This document shows positions 25,952 through 35,066 of a DNA stretch of 56,700 nucleotides, piece by piece. This DNA comes from Hydrogenophilaceae bacterium (GTDB lineage Bacteria > Pseudomonadota > Gammaproteobacteria > Burkholderiales > Thiobacillaceae). The notes under the pieces were generated by a model. That model searched no databases and was not told the origin of the DNA. It saw only the letters and a program-made list of their open reading frames with translations. Each line of letters opens with the position of its first letter. Positions within the stretch are counted from its first letter, which is position 1. Position numbers and translations under genes: made by a program. The stretch covers positions 1 to 56,700 of the forward strand of contig JACAEC010000166.1 of NCBI GenBank assembly GCA_013389055.1, in the 5' to 3' direction.

Positions 25952-26811
25952 GTCGTTTTCCTTTTTTCGTTCAGGTACACCGCCCACAGCCCCGCGCCCA
26001 CGGTGAGCGCGATGCCGAACCAGGCGAGCATCGGTAATGGATCATTCCATATTAATACATCGAGCAGGGCGCCGAAGACCACCGTACTGAAGGCGAAGCT
26101 CGCCACCACCACGGTCTGGCCCCGCTTGTAGGCCCGGGTCATGCCGAACTGGCCCAGCGTCGCGAAGAATCCCAGCGCCAGCAGCAAGCCAATGTTATTC
26201 CAGGCCAGCGGATGCCATTCCCCGGTCGTGGCAAACACGGCCGCGCCCACGCTGGCCACCACGGTGAACCAGAGCACCGTGCGCCATTCCGGCTCGCGCA
26301 ATTGGCCCAACTGCCGGACATGGACATAGGCCCAGGCCGCGAGCAAACCCGAGAGCAACCCGGCCAGCCCGGCGAGGACATCGCCGCCCGCCTGCCAGGG
26401 CCGCAACAGCAGCACGACACCGACGAACCCGAGCATGACGCTGAAGTACTGCAACAGGCTCGGCCGCTCCTTCAGCCAAAACGGCATGGCCAGGGCCAGG
26501 AACAGGGGCGAGGTGTAGTTGAGGGTGATCGCCGCCGCCAGCGGCAGCCGGGTAAGACTGTAGAAGAACAGCATCAGGGCGATGAAGCCGACCACGCCCC
26601 GGCTCAAATGCAGCAGAAAGTACTGTCCGAACAGGTGCTGGCGCGCCTCGCGGCCATGCCACCAGAGCACGGCAATGGCAATGACGACCAGACCGAAAAC
26701 GGAACGATAGAACACCAGCTCTTCGCTGCTGAACCATTGCGCGGCCAGCTTCACGCAGACGCCCATGGCGGCGAAGCTGGCACCGGCGACCAGCATCCAA
26801 CTCGATTTCAT
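25948..26811 (-). CDS. EamA/DMT-family transporter
   Basis: A 287-residue protein with about ten membrane segments in two repeats (VKLAAQWFSSEELVFYRSVF, ITLNYTSPLFLALAMPF). Substrates of this family are varied and cannot be inferred here. The frame remains open to 26904, but the upstream part is translation of a palindromic repeat; the ATG at 26811 starts the first membrane helix. Confidence 0.88.
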   Translation of the reverse strand: MKSSWMLVAGASFAAMGVCVKLAAQWFSSEELVFYRSVFGLVVIAIAVLWWHGREARQHLFGQYFLLHLSRGVVGFIALMLFFYSLTRLPLAAAITLNYTSPLFLALAMPFWLKERPSLLQYFSVMLGFVGVVLLLRPWQAGGDVLAGLAGLLSGLLAAWAYVHVRQLGQLREPEWRTVLWFTVVASVGAAVFATTGEWHPLAWNNIGLLLALGFFATLGQFGMTRAYKRGQTVVVASFAFSTVVFGALLDVLIWNDPLPMLAWFGIALTVGAGLWAVYLNEKRKTT

Positions 26812-26831
26812 GCGTGCAACATCGTAACGCA

Positions 26832-26905
26832 CATGGATTGCTTCGCTTCGCTCGCAATGACCATTCCCGGTCATCGCGAGGCCCGAAGGGCCGTGGCGAT
26901 CCATG
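26832..26905. repeat. Palindromic repeat, family A, intergenic copy
   Basis: Ends CATGGATTGC and GCGATCCATG enclose CTCGCAATGACC...GGTCATCGCGAG. It shares the core with the hypF copies but has the short arm GCCCGAAGGGC instead of the longer one. It lies in the gap between the EamA and rmuC genes. Confidence 0.88.
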
Positions 26906-26910
26906 GGGTA

Positions 26911-28305
26911 TCAACCAATTGCTTCATCTTCCTCGGGTGGCGTCAGCTCCGCCGACTGCAACTGGCGCGGCACCGACTCGACCAGCACCGGCGTGACGAT
27001 CTCCTTGGCCTCGGTGGCCGCCTGCAATTCCTGGAAGCGACGGGCGCTGACCAGCACCCGGGTCTCCAGCGAGCCGGTCGCCTTGTTGTAAGCCTCGGTC
27101 GCCTGCATGAGGTTCTTGCCGACGCTGGACCAGTGGCCGGCCATCACGCCCAGGCGCTCGTACAGCTCCTTGCCCAGTTCGCTGATCTTGCGCGCATTCT
27201 CGGCCAGGCTCTCCTGGCGCCAGCCGAAATACACCGCCTTCAAGAGCGCCAGCAAGGTCGTCGGCGTCGCCAGGATCACCCGATGTTCGTTGGCGTATTC
27301 GATGAGCTGCGGGTCTTCCTGCAGGGCGGCGCTGAAGAAGGCCTCGCCCGGCAGGAACAGCACCACGAATTCGGGCGAGGGCTGGAACTGGTCCCAATAG
27401 GCCTTGGCACCCAACTCCTTGACGTGCTCGCGCACGTGGCGGGCGAACTGCTTGATGTGCCGGCCACGCGCCTCGTCGGTCTCGCTCTCGGCCGCCTCCA
27501 GGAAGGCGGCGATCGGCGCCTTGGAGTCGAGCACCACGCTCTTGCCGCCGGGCAGCTTGACCAGCATGTCCGGCCGTTGCCGGCGGCCGTCCGCCTCGGC
27601 CGTCTCTTGCTCGAAGAAATCGCAATGGGCCTGCATGCCGGCCATCTCGACCACGCGCTTGAGTTGCACCTCGCCCCAGCGGCCGCGCACCTCGGGCCGG
27701 TGCAGGGCGCGCACCAGGCGGCCGGTCTCCTGCTTGAGACTGTCCTGCGCCAGCATCAGGCCCTTCACCTGCTCGGTCAGACTGGCATAGGCGCCGGTCC
27801 GCTGGCGCTCGATCTCCTGGGTTTGCAAGCCGAGTTTTTCCAGGGCCTCGTGGATGGGTTTGACCAGGACGTCGACCGCCTGCTTGCGCGCTTCCAGGTC
27901 GCCCTTGGCCGTTTCCTGGAAGGTGGCGAGGTTCTGCTTGGCCAGTTCCAGGAAGGCTTGGTTGTTGCTCTTCAAGGCCTCGGCCGACAGGGCCTGGAAG
28001 GCGTCGGCCAGCTTCTGCTCGGCGCCTGACAGCAACGCGATCTTCTCGGCGGCGGCGGCCTGCTCGGCGGCAAGCTGCGCCGCCAGCTTGGCGGCTTCGG
28101 CCTTCAGCTCGCCGTTCTCCGCCTGCAGGCGGTTGAACAGCGCCTCGCGCTCGGCCTGCATCCGGCGGGTCTCGTCGACGAAGCGCTCGGCCTGCTCGGC
28201 CCGGCTCGCGAGGGTCGCGCGCTCGGCCATGCCGCGGCCACGCAGCCAGAGCAGTCCGGCGAGGCCGATGAGCAAACCGATGATGAAGGCGATGGCGAGT
28301 TCCAT
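26911..28305 (-). CDS. rmuC: DNA recombination protein RmuC
   Basis: A 464-residue protein with an N-terminal membrane anchor (AIAFIIGLLIGLAGLLWL) and a long coiled coil at about residues 30-190. The RmuC nuclease-like domain follows (RGRWGEVQLKRVVEMAGM, VVLDSKAPIAAFL, FLPGEAFFSAAL). RmuC limits inversion at short inverted repeats in E. coli, which is notable in a genome this rich in palindromes. It is flanked on both sides by family A repeats. Confidence 0.93.
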   Translation of the reverse strand: MELAIAFIIGLLIGLAGLLWLRGRGMAERATLASRAEQAERFVDETRRMQAEREALFNRLQAENGELKAEAAKLAAQLAAEQAAAAEKIALLSGAEQKLADAFQALSAEALKSNNQAFLELAKQNLATFQETAKGDLEARKQAVDVLVKPIHEALEKLGLQTQEIERQRTGAYASLTEQVKGLMLAQDSLKQETGRLVRALHRPEVRGRWGEVQLKRVVEMAGMQAHCDFFEQETAEADGRRQRPDMLVKLPGGKSVVLDSKAPIAAFLEAAESETDEARGRHIKQFARHVREHVKELGAKAYWDQFQPSPEFVVLFLPGEAFFSAALQEDPQLIEYANEHRVILATPTTLLALLKAVYFGWRQESLAENARKISELGKELYERLGVMAGHWSSVGKNLMQATEAYNKATGSLETRVLVSARRFQELQAATEAKEIVTPVLVESVPRQLQSAELTPPEEDEAIG

Positions 28306-28348
28306 CCGTGCATGTCCCTAATCGATAAGCCATGAACCGCGTTGCAGA

Positions 28349-28440
28349 TGGATCGCCACGGGCCTTCGGCCCTATGTCCTCGCATAGCGGGGATTCGCGA
28401 TGACGTCATTGCGAGGAGGCGAAGCCTCCGTGGCAATCCA
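28349..28440. repeat. Palindromic repeat, family A, intergenic copy with 20-bp module
   Basis: Ends TGGATCGCCACG and CGTGGCAATCCA, centre CGCGATGACGTCATTGCG. The left arm contains, in reverse orientation at 28373-28392, CCCCGCTATGCGAGGACATA, the module shared with other elements. It lies between rmuC and the ABC permease gene. Confidence 0.88.
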
Positions 28441-28500
28441 TGGCTTGGAGTCACTTGGTTCCAAGTGCCGATGATACCGGGCCGGAGCCGGCAAGACGAA

Positions 28501-29733
28501 TTACTCGTAGCGCAGGGCCTCGACCGGCGACAGGCCGGCGCCGCGCCGGGCGGGATAGAGCCCGAAGAAGATGCCGATGCCGGCGGCGAAGGCGAAGGAG
28601 AGCAGGATGGAGCCCAGAGTGACCACCGCCGTCATCCCGGCCAAGGCGCTCAACAGCCAGGCGCCGCCGACGCCGAGCAGGACGCCGATCAGGCCACCGG
28701 CCACGCAGAGGATCACGGCCTCGAGCAGGAACTGAGTGAGGATGTCGCGCCGGCGCGCGCCGATGGCCATGCGGATACCGATCTCGCGGGTGCGTTCGGT
28801 GACCGAGACCAGCATGATGTTCATGATGCCGATGCCGCCGACCAGGAGCGAGATCGAAGCGATGGCGCCGAGCATGAAGGACATGGCCTGGGCCGAAGCG
28901 GCCTCGGCCTGGGCCGAGGCGGTGAGGTTGCGGATGGTGAAGTCGTTCTCGGCCCGTTCGCTCAGGCGGTGGCGCTGGCGCAGCAGTTGCGTCATCTCGC
29001 GCTCGGCATCGGTCATCGCCTCGCGCGAGACTGCCTGCACCGAGATGTAGCGCACCGTGCCCGGGAAGGGGTTGCCGAACAGCTTGCGCTGGGCCGTGGT
29101 GACCGGAATCATGGCCGTGTCGTCCTGGTCGCGGCCATCCAGACTCTGGCCCTTGGCCTCGAGCAGGCCGACCACCCGGAACGGGCTGTTCTTGATCCGC
29201 ACCATCTTGCCGATGGGGTCCTCATCGCCGAACAGATTCTGCGCTACGGTGCGCCCCAGCACCACCACCCGGGTCGCACCACGGACGTCACTCTGGTCGA
29301 AGCTGTGGCCGGCCTCGAAACTCCAGCCGCGCACGTCGAAATAGGCCGGCATGCTGCCGTAGACCAGCGTGCTCCAGTTGTTGGCGCCGTAGACCATCTG
29401 GGCGCTGCCCTGATAGATCGGGGCCACCGCCTTGACCGAGGGCAGTTGGGCGATCGCCTCGGCGTCGTTCAAGGTCAGGGTGGGAATGGTGCCGGCGCCG
29501 ATGCGCAAGCCGCCCGAAGTGCTGGAGCCGGAGAGCACGATGAACAGGTTGCTGCCCATGGAGGCGATGGACTGCTCCACGGTCAATTGGGCGCCGCGGC
29601 CGACCGCCAGCATCAACACCACCGCGGCCACGCCGATGACCATGCCGAGCATAGCCAGCGCCGTGCGCATGCGGTTCATGCCCATGGCGCGCAACGACTC
29701 GGCCAGGATGGCGCTGATGTTGACTAGCCTCAT
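28501..29733 (-). CDS. MacB-type ABC transporter permease
   Basis: A 410-residue protein with one N-terminal membrane helix (LAMLGMVIGVAAVVLMLAVG), a large periplasmic MacB-PCD domain (about 50-260) and three C-terminal helices within an FtsX domain (ASISLLVGGIGIMNIMLVSV, RTREIGIRMAIGARRRDIL). Such permeases drive periplasmic substrate extrusion by mechanotransmission. It forms an overlapping operon with the ATPase and adaptor genes. The substrate is unknown. Confidence 0.92.
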   Translation of the reverse strand: MRLVNISAILAESLRAMGMNRMRTALAMLGMVIGVAAVVLMLAVGRGAQLTVEQSIASMGSNLFIVLSGSSTSGGLRIGAGTIPTLTLNDAEAIAQLPSVKAVAPIYQGSAQMVYGANNWSTLVYGSMPAYFDVRGWSFEAGHSFDQSDVRGATRVVVLGRTVAQNLFGDEDPIGKMVRIKNSPFRVVGLLEAKGQSLDGRDQDDTAMIPVTTAQRKLFGNPFPGTVRYISVQAVSREAMTDAEREMTQLLRQRHRLSERAENDFTIRNLTASAQAEAASAQAMSFMLGAIASISLLVGGIGIMNIMLVSVTERTREIGIRMAIGARRRDILTQFLLEAVILCVAGGLIGVLLGVGGAWLLSALAGMTAVVTLGSILLSFAFAAGIGIFFGLYPARRGAGLSPVEALRYE

Positions 29734-30425
29734 GGCGTGGGGGTTCCGTCCTCGACGATATGGCCGTCGACGAAGCGCACCAGCCGCTTGGCGTAGTGGG
29801 CGACGTCCAGTTCGTGAGTGACCAGGATGATGGTGATGCCCTGCTCGCGGTTGAGCCGGGCGAAGATGTCCATGATCTCCTGGCTGGTATGGCTGTCGAG
29901 ATTGCCGGTCGGCTCATCGGCCAGGATCAGCGGCGGCCGGTTGACCAGGGCACGGGCGATGGCCACCCGCTGCTGCTGGCCGCCCGACATCTGGTTGGGC
30001 AGGGAACGGACGTGCCGCTCCAGCCCGGTGGCGCGCAGCAGTTCCAGCGCCCGCCGTTCGCGCTCGGCCCGGTCGACCCCGGCATAGAGCAGCGGCAAGG
30101 CGACGTTGTCGATGGCGCTCACCCGCTTGAGCAGGTTGAAGCCCTGGAAGACGAAGCCGATGGAGCGGTTGCGGATGGCGGCCAGCTCGTCGGCCGCCAA
30201 GGCGGATATCTCTCGGCCATCCAAGACATAGCGGCCGGCGTCGGGCACGTCGAGACAGCCGAGGATATTCATGAAGGTGGACTTGCCCGAGCCGGACGGC
30301 CCCATGATGGCAACGAACTCGCCGGCCTCGATGGTCAGGTCGATGCCATGCAGCACCGGCACCTGACGACCGCCGGTCGCGTAGCTCTTGCTGAGTTTTT
30401 CGACCTGAATCAGCGGCGCCATCAC
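29730..30425 (-). CDS. MacB/LolD-type ABC transporter ATPase
   Basis: A 231-residue ATPase with Walker [10 protein letters not shown], signature [15 protein letters not shown], Walker [12 protein letters not shown] and switch histidine in VTHELD. It overlaps both the adaptor gene and the permease gene by four bases. ATPase and permease are separate genes rather than fused as in E. coli MacB. Confidence 0.94.
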   Translation of the reverse strand: MMAPLIQVEKLSKSYATGGRQVPVLHGIDLTIEAGEFVAIMGPSGSGKSTFMNILGCLDVPDAGRYVLDGREISALAADELAAIRNRSIGFVFQGFNLLKRVSAIDNVALPLLYAGVDRAERERRALELLRATGLERHVRSLPNQMSGGQQQRVAIARALVNRPPLILADEPTGNLDSHTSQEIMDIFARLNREQGITIILVTHELDVAHYAKRLVRFVDGHIVEDGTPTP

Positions 30426-31558
30426 ATGAAGCGGAACTGGAAGGCGCTGCTCTTCGTGTCCTTGCTCTGGCCGATCTCGCGCATGATGATCGGGTCGCCC
30501 GCCTTGAGCTCGCCACCGGTCACCTCGGTGAAATTGCCGTCGCTGGCGCCGGTCTTGATCTTCACCGGCACCGGCCGGCCATCGACCAGCTTGTAGACCT
30601 GGCTGCCGGCCTTCTGTTTGCTGCCGGCGGCCGCCTTCTCCTGATCCTTCGGCTGGTAGCGCAGCGCCGCATTGGGCACGCGTAGCACATTGGCGTGGCG
30701 GCCGACGTCAATCTGGACGTGGGCGGTCATGCCGGGCATCAGCCGGCCTTCCGGGTTGTCGAGCACCAGCACCACGTTGTAGGTGACCACGTTCTGTTGC
30801 ACCGTGGGATTCAAGCGGACCTGCTTGACCCGCGCCTCGAATTCGCGGTCGATGAAGGTATCCACGCTGAACCTCGCCAACTGGCCGATCTGCACCTTGC
30901 CGATGTCGGCCTCGGCCACGCTGGTGTCGATCTGCATGGCCTTGAGGTCGCCGGCGATCTGGAACAGGGTCGGCGTCTGGAAGCTGGCCGCCACGGTCTG
31001 GCCGACGTCGATGTTGCGCGCCACCACCACGCCGTCGACCGGCGAGCGGATGACGGTGTAGCCGAGATTGGTCCGGCTGCGCGCGACCTGGGCGCGGGCG
31101 AGATCGACCTGGGCCAGGGCGGAATCGAGTTGTTGCCGGGCCTGGTCGACGGCATCCTGGGAGACGAATTTCTGCTGGAACAATTCGCGGGTGCGCTTGT
31201 CCTTGGCCCGCGCCAGGCCCAGGCCGGCCTCGGCATTGGCCAGATTGGCCTGGTCCTGGCGCAACTGGGCCTCGATCAGGGCGGGGTCGAGCTCGGCCAG
31301 CACCTGGTCCTTCTTCACCACGCTGTTGAAATCGGCATAGAGCCGCTTGATGCTGCCGGAGACCTGGGTGCCGACATTGACCAGAACCACGGGGTTGAGC
31401 GTGCCGTTTGCCGAAATGGACTCGACGATGTCGCCGCGGTCGACCGCCTGGGTCTTGTAGACATTGGCCTGGTTGGCGCTGCCCATCTGACGCCAGACCA
31501 GCCAGCCGGCGACGGCCAGAATCAGCAGGACAAGAGGCAGGATCAGCTTGCGCGACAT
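30422..31558 (-). CDS. MacA-like periplasmic adaptor (membrane fusion protein)
   Basis: A 378-residue protein with an N-terminal membrane anchor (LILPLVLLILAVAGWLVW) and biotinyl-lipoyl-like halves (GTLNPVVLVNVGTQVSGSIK, TVIRSPVDGVVVARNIDVGQ) around an alpha-hairpin (about 95-170). A beta-barrel domain follows. It links the inner-membrane permease to an outer-membrane channel, which is not encoded nearby. The start at 31558 directly precedes the anchor; the upstream ATGs at 31597 and 31609 are less likely. Confidence 0.9.
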   Translation of the reverse strand: MSRKLILPLVLLILAVAGWLVWRQMGSANQANVYKTQAVDRGDIVESISANGTLNPVVLVNVGTQVSGSIKRLYADFNSVVKKDQVLAELDPALIEAQLRQDQANLANAEAGLGLARAKDKRTRELFQQKFVSQDAVDQARQQLDSALAQVDLARAQVARSRTNLGYTVIRSPVDGVVVARNIDVGQTVAASFQTPTLFQIAGDLKAMQIDTSVAEADIGKVQIGQLARFSVDTFIDREFEARVKQVRLNPTVQQNVVTYNVVLVLDNPEGRLMPGMTAHVQIDVGRHANVLRVPNAALRYQPKDQEKAAAGSKQKAGSQVYKLVDGRPVPVKIKTGASDGNFTEVTGGELKAGDPIIMREIGQSKDTKSSAFQFRFM

Positions 31559-31755
31559 GGTGTAGCTCGAAACCTTTCTGAAATGCGGCTTGTTCATGCG
31601 ATGCCGCACTATAACTTCAAAAGGCGGCTCTTGCTTGAGCCGAAAATGCCCGGCTAAGTTCCACGGTCAAGCACACCGGCTTGGGCCGATTGCACCATTG
31701 TGGCCGAAGCCGCAGATAGAATAGCGTTCCGCATCGCTCCCGACGAAGGTCTGCC

Positions 31756-32718
31756 ATGCAGCAGCAAGCGAAAATCCTGGAACTCCGCCACGCCCTGGAG
31801 GCCGTCATCGTCGGCCAGGCCGGCCTGCTCGACCGCCTGGTGGTGGGCCTGCTCGCCGGCGGCCACGTCCTGGTCGAGGGCCTGCCCGGCCTGGCCAAGA
31901 CGACCGCGGTGAAGACCCTGGCCGCCGGCATCCATGCCCGCTTCCAGCGCATCCAGTTCACGCCCGACCTGCTGCCCGGCGATCTCACCGGCACCGACAT
32001 CTACCGGCCGCAGGAAGGCAGCTTCCATTTCGCCGAGGGCCCGCTGTTCAACGAGATCATCCTGGCCGACGAGATCAACCGGGCGCCGGCCAAGGTGCAG
32101 TCGGCCCTGCTCGAGGCCATGCAGGAACACCAGATCACCGCCGGCGGCGCCACGCGAAAGCTGCCGCCCTTGTTCATGGTGATGGCCACCCAGAACCCGA
32201 TCGAGCAGGCCGGCACCTACCCCCTGCCCGAGGCGCAGCTCGACCGTTTCCTCTTGCACGTGATGCTGGACTACCCGAGCGCGGACGAGGAATTGGAGAT
32301 TCTGCGCCGCGACCGCGCCCGCCATCCGACAGAAGGCCAGGGGCCGATCGCCCCGGTGCTGGATGTCGCCACCGCATTGGCCGCCCGCGAAGAGGTGCGC
32401 CAGGTCCACATCGCGCCGGAGGTCGAGCAATACATGGTCGACCTGGCCCGCGCCTCGCGCGCGCCGGGCGCCTGGCGCCCCGAGTGGGCCGAGGCGGTCG
32501 AAGTCGGCGCCAGTCCGCGCGCGGCCCTGGCCCTGTCGCACGCCTCTTCGGCACTGGCCTACCTGCGCGGCCGCGACTACGTCACCCCGGACGATGTGCG
32601 CGAGATCGCGCCCGATTGCCTGCGCCACCGCATCATCTTGAGCCTCAACGCCCGGCTGCAAAAGCTCTCGCGCGACAGCTTGATCGCCGGCCTGTTGGAT
32701 GCCATCCCTGCGCCTTGA
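31756..32718 (+). CDS. MoxR-family AAA+ ATPase
   Basis: A 320-residue ATPase with Walker A in VEGLPGLAKTTAVKTLA, Walker B in ILADEINRAPAKVQSALLEAMQEHQIT, and sensor region VMATQNPIEQAGTYPLPEAQLDRF, all typical of MoxR. MoxR proteins act with VWA-domain partners as maturation chaperones; the partners are encoded directly downstream. It is the first gene of a six-gene operon and overlaps the next gene by 20 bases. Confidence 0.94.
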   Translation: MQQQAKILELRHALEAVIVGQAGLLDRLVVGLLAGGHVLVEGLPGLAKTTAVKTLAAGIHARFQRIQFTPDLLPGDLTGTDIYRPQEGSFHFAEGPLFNEIILADEINRAPAKVQSALLEAMQEHQITAGGATRKLPPLFMVMATQNPIEQAGTYPLPEAQLDRFLLHVMLDYPSADEELEILRRDRARHPTEGQGPIAPVLDVATALAAREEVRQVHIAPEVEQYMVDLARASRAPGAWRPEWAEAVEVGASPRAALALSHASSALAYLRGRDYVTPDDVREIAPDCLRHRIILSLNARLQKLSRDSLIAGLLDAIPAP

Positions 32719-33673
32719 TTGGCTGACCCGGCTGCGCGCAGGCCGAACGCCCGGCCTGCCGCAAGCCGTACAGGCGCCGCTGCTCGCCGCCGACGAGATC
32801 GCCGGCCTCGCCGTCCAGGCCGAGCTGCTGGCCGAGGCGCAACCGGCGCGCGAGGTGCACGACCACCACGCCGGTGACTGGTCCTCGCCCTGGCTCGGCC
32901 ACGGCCTCGACTTCGAGGAATCGCGGCCCTATGTCACCGGCGACGACATCCGCGACATGGACTGGCGCACCACCGCCCGCACCGGCCGGGCCTATCTCAA
33001 GAGCTACCGCGAAGAACGGCAACCCACCCTGCACCTGGTGATCGACCGCGAGGCCAGCATGCGCTTCGGCACCCGCCGGCGCTTGAAGGTCGCCCAAGCC
33101 GCCCGCGTCGCCACCCTGCTCGCCTTCGCCGCCGCCGGCCACAACGCCGCCATCGGCGGCACCCTTTGGGACAGCGCCGATCTCGACCTGCCGCCGCTGC
33201 ACGGCCGCGGCGGCGCATTGGCACTGATCGAAGCGACGGCCCGGCCCTGCCCGCCGCTGCCGGATGCCGCGATCACCGAGCCGGTGCACTACCTCGACCG
33301 CCTGATCGCCCTGGACGCCGGGTTGCCGCGCGGCGCCGAACTTATCCTGCTCAGCGACTTCGCCTGGCTGACCGAGGCGCACGAACCGCTGCTCGCCCGC
33401 CTGGCCGAGCGCATGGACCTCTTTGCCGTGCAGATCAATGACCCAGCCGAGCGCGCCCTGCCCGAGGTCGGCCTGGCCCGATTCCATGACATGACCCGCG
33501 GCGACGATATCTGGGTCGACACCGGCCACGCGGCGGAACGCGCGGCCTATGCCGCCGCCTTCCGCAACCGACAAGCCGCTGTCGCCAACCATCTCGCTCG
33601 CGCCGGCGTGCGCCACATCAATCTGGGCAGCGAGGTCGACGACCTGCTGCCGCTGCTGCTCCACCATGCCTGA
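32699..33673 (+). CDS. DUF58 family protein
   Basis: A 324-residue protein with the DUF58 core: RPYVTGDDIRDMDWRTTART, then YREERQPTLHLVIDREASM. The latter begins a degenerate VWA-like fold. The family regularly follows moxR in Bat-type operons; its function is not established. It overlaps moxR upstream and the next small gene downstream. Confidence 0.9.
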   Translation: MPSLRLDWLTRLRAGRTPGLPQAVQAPLLAADEIAGLAVQAELLAEAQPAREVHDHHAGDWSSPWLGHGLDFEESRPYVTGDDIRDMDWRTTARTGRAYLKSYREERQPTLHLVIDREASMRFGTRRRLKVAQAARVATLLAFAAAGHNAAIGGTLWDSADLDLPPLHGRGGALALIEATARPCPPLPDAAITEPVHYLDRLIALDAGLPRGAELILLSDFAWLTEAHEPLLARLAERMDLFAVQINDPAERALPEVGLARFHDMTRGDDIWVDTGHAAERAAYAAAFRNRQAAVANHLARAGVRHINLGSEVDDLLPLLLHHA

Positions 33674-34094
33674 CCCGACTAAAGACCTGGCCGACATCGT
33701 CGAGCCGGTGATACCACTAGCCGCCACCCCGAGCAACGACTGGCTGCTGCTCACCGGCGCAGCGCTGGCCGGCATCGCCATCGTCGCCGGCCTCTACTGG
33801 CACTGGCGCCGCCGCGCGCCCTTGCGCACCTTGCGGCGGCTGCGCGGCCGGACCGACATCCAAGGGGCGGCGGGCGAACTGGCGGCACTGTTGCCGCAGT
33901 TCCGGCGTGCGCCCGAGCCGCTTTGGCTGGATGAGTTGCAGCGCCTGCGCTTCGGCGCGCCGCAGCAAGATGCTCAGGCTATGTTCGATGAACTTTGCCA
34001 ACAAGCCCTTCTTTCCCTCACCCCCCGCATTGCGAGGATAAAAGGCCGACGCGAAGCGGGGGTGAGGGAAATCGGCGCATCGAATAGGCATTAA
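33666..34094 (+). CDS. DUF4381-like small membrane protein with repeat-derived C-terminus
   Basis: A 142-residue protein with one membrane helix at about residues 26-46 (LLTGAALAGIAIVAGLYW) and a basic cytoplasmic part, in the operon position usually held by DUF4381. Its last about 27 residues (from LSLTPRIARIKGRREAGV) are encoded by a family B palindromic repeat, so the native C-terminus has probably been replaced. The start ATG overlaps the DUF58 gene; its TAA directly precedes the next ATG. Confidence 0.78.
   Translation: MPDPTKDLADIVEPVIPLAATPSNDWLLLTGAALAGIAIVAGLYWHWRRRAPLRTLRRLRGRTDIQGAAGELAALLPQFRRAPEPLWLDELQRLRFGAPQQDAQAMFDELCQQALLSLTPRIARIKGRREAGVREIGASNRH
34014..34069. repeat. Palindromic repeat, family B, copy in DUF4381-like gene
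   Basis: A 56-bp element bounded by TCCCTCACCC and GGGTGAGGGA. It contains CCCCGCATTGCGAGGATAAA at 34023-34042, the 20-bp module also found in families A and C. It is translated as the end of the DUF4381-like protein. Confidence 0.88.
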
Positions 34095-35066
34095 ATGTTC
34101 GAACTCGCCCAACCCCTCTGGCTGATCGCCCTGTTGCCTGTCCCGGCCTGGCTGGTGTTTGTCCTGCGCCGCAGCAGCGAGGGCATAACCACCACTTGGC
34201 GGCTCAAGCACCCGCACCTGCTGCCGGCGGCAGCAGCCGAGCCGCGCCTGCCCGGCGCCCGCCTGCCGCTGTGGCTCACCGCGCTCGGCTTCGCGCTGAT
34301 CGTCGTTGCACTCAGTCAGCCGCGTGAGGTCGGCCGGTGGCTCACCCCGCCGCCGGAAGGCCGTGACATCGTGCTGGTGATCGATACCTCGCAGACCATG
34401 AGCCTCGACGACTTCCAGCTCGACGGCAGAAAGGTCGAGCGCCTGACCGTGCTCAAAGAAGTGCTCGGCCGCTTCATCGAGGGACGCCCGGCCGACCGCT
34501 TCGGCATCATCGCCTTCGGCTCCACCGCCGCGACGCTGACCCCGCCGACCTTCGACCGCGGCTATGTGTTGGCGCAACTCGAGCGCCTGCAAGTCGGCAT
34601 GGCCGGCGACAACACCGCCCTGGGCGATGCCCTGGGCTTGGCATTGAAGCAGCTGCAACCGCAGAAGCTGCGACCCGCACTGATCCTGGTCAGCGACGAC
34701 GCCCCGAGCAACAGCGGCGATATGACCCCGGCCGAGGCGCTGGCGGTCGCCCGGCAACTGGGGGTCGCCATCCACACCGTGCAGATCGGCAGCGACCTCT
34801 TCGCCGAAGGCCGCGTTGAAGTGGAAGAGACCGACCCGCAACCGCACATGGCCGACCTCGCCCGACTGACCGGCGGCCACCACTACTTCGTGCGCGGCAC
34901 CGAGGACGCCGATCAGGTCATCCGCGACATCGGCGCCCTGGAAAAGACCTTGGCCCGCCCGGCCCGCCAGCGCGAGGTGCGCGAGTGGTATTGGCTGCCG
35001 CTGGCGCTCGCCGTGATTTTTCTCACGGCAGGCCGATTGCTGGCCATGCGCAGGGAATTGCCATGA
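34095..35066 (+). CDS. VWA-domain membrane protein, BatA-like
   Basis: A 323-residue protein with two N-terminal membrane helices (LWLIALLPVPAWLVFVL, LWLTALGFALIVVALS), a VWA domain from about residue 92 and a C-terminal helix (WLPLALAVIFLTAGRLLA). The metal-ion-dependent adhesion site reads DTSQT, where Thr replaces the last Ser of DxSxS. It follows the DUF4381-like gene with no gap and overlaps the next gene by four bases. Confidence 0.9.
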   Translation: MFELAQPLWLIALLPVPAWLVFVLRRSSEGITTTWRLKHPHLLPAAAAEPRLPGARLPLWLTALGFALIVVALSQPREVGRWLTPPPEGRDIVLVIDTSQTMSLDDFQLDGRKVERLTVLKEVLGRFIEGRPADRFGIIAFGSTAATLTPPTFDRGYVLAQLERLQVGMAGDNTALGDALGLALKQLQPQKLRPALILVSDDAPSNSGDMTPAEALAVARQLGVAIHTVQIGSDLFAEGRVEVEETDPQPHMADLARLTGGHHYFVRGTEDADQVIRDIGALEKTLARPARQREVREWYWLPLALAVIFLTAGRLLAMRRELP

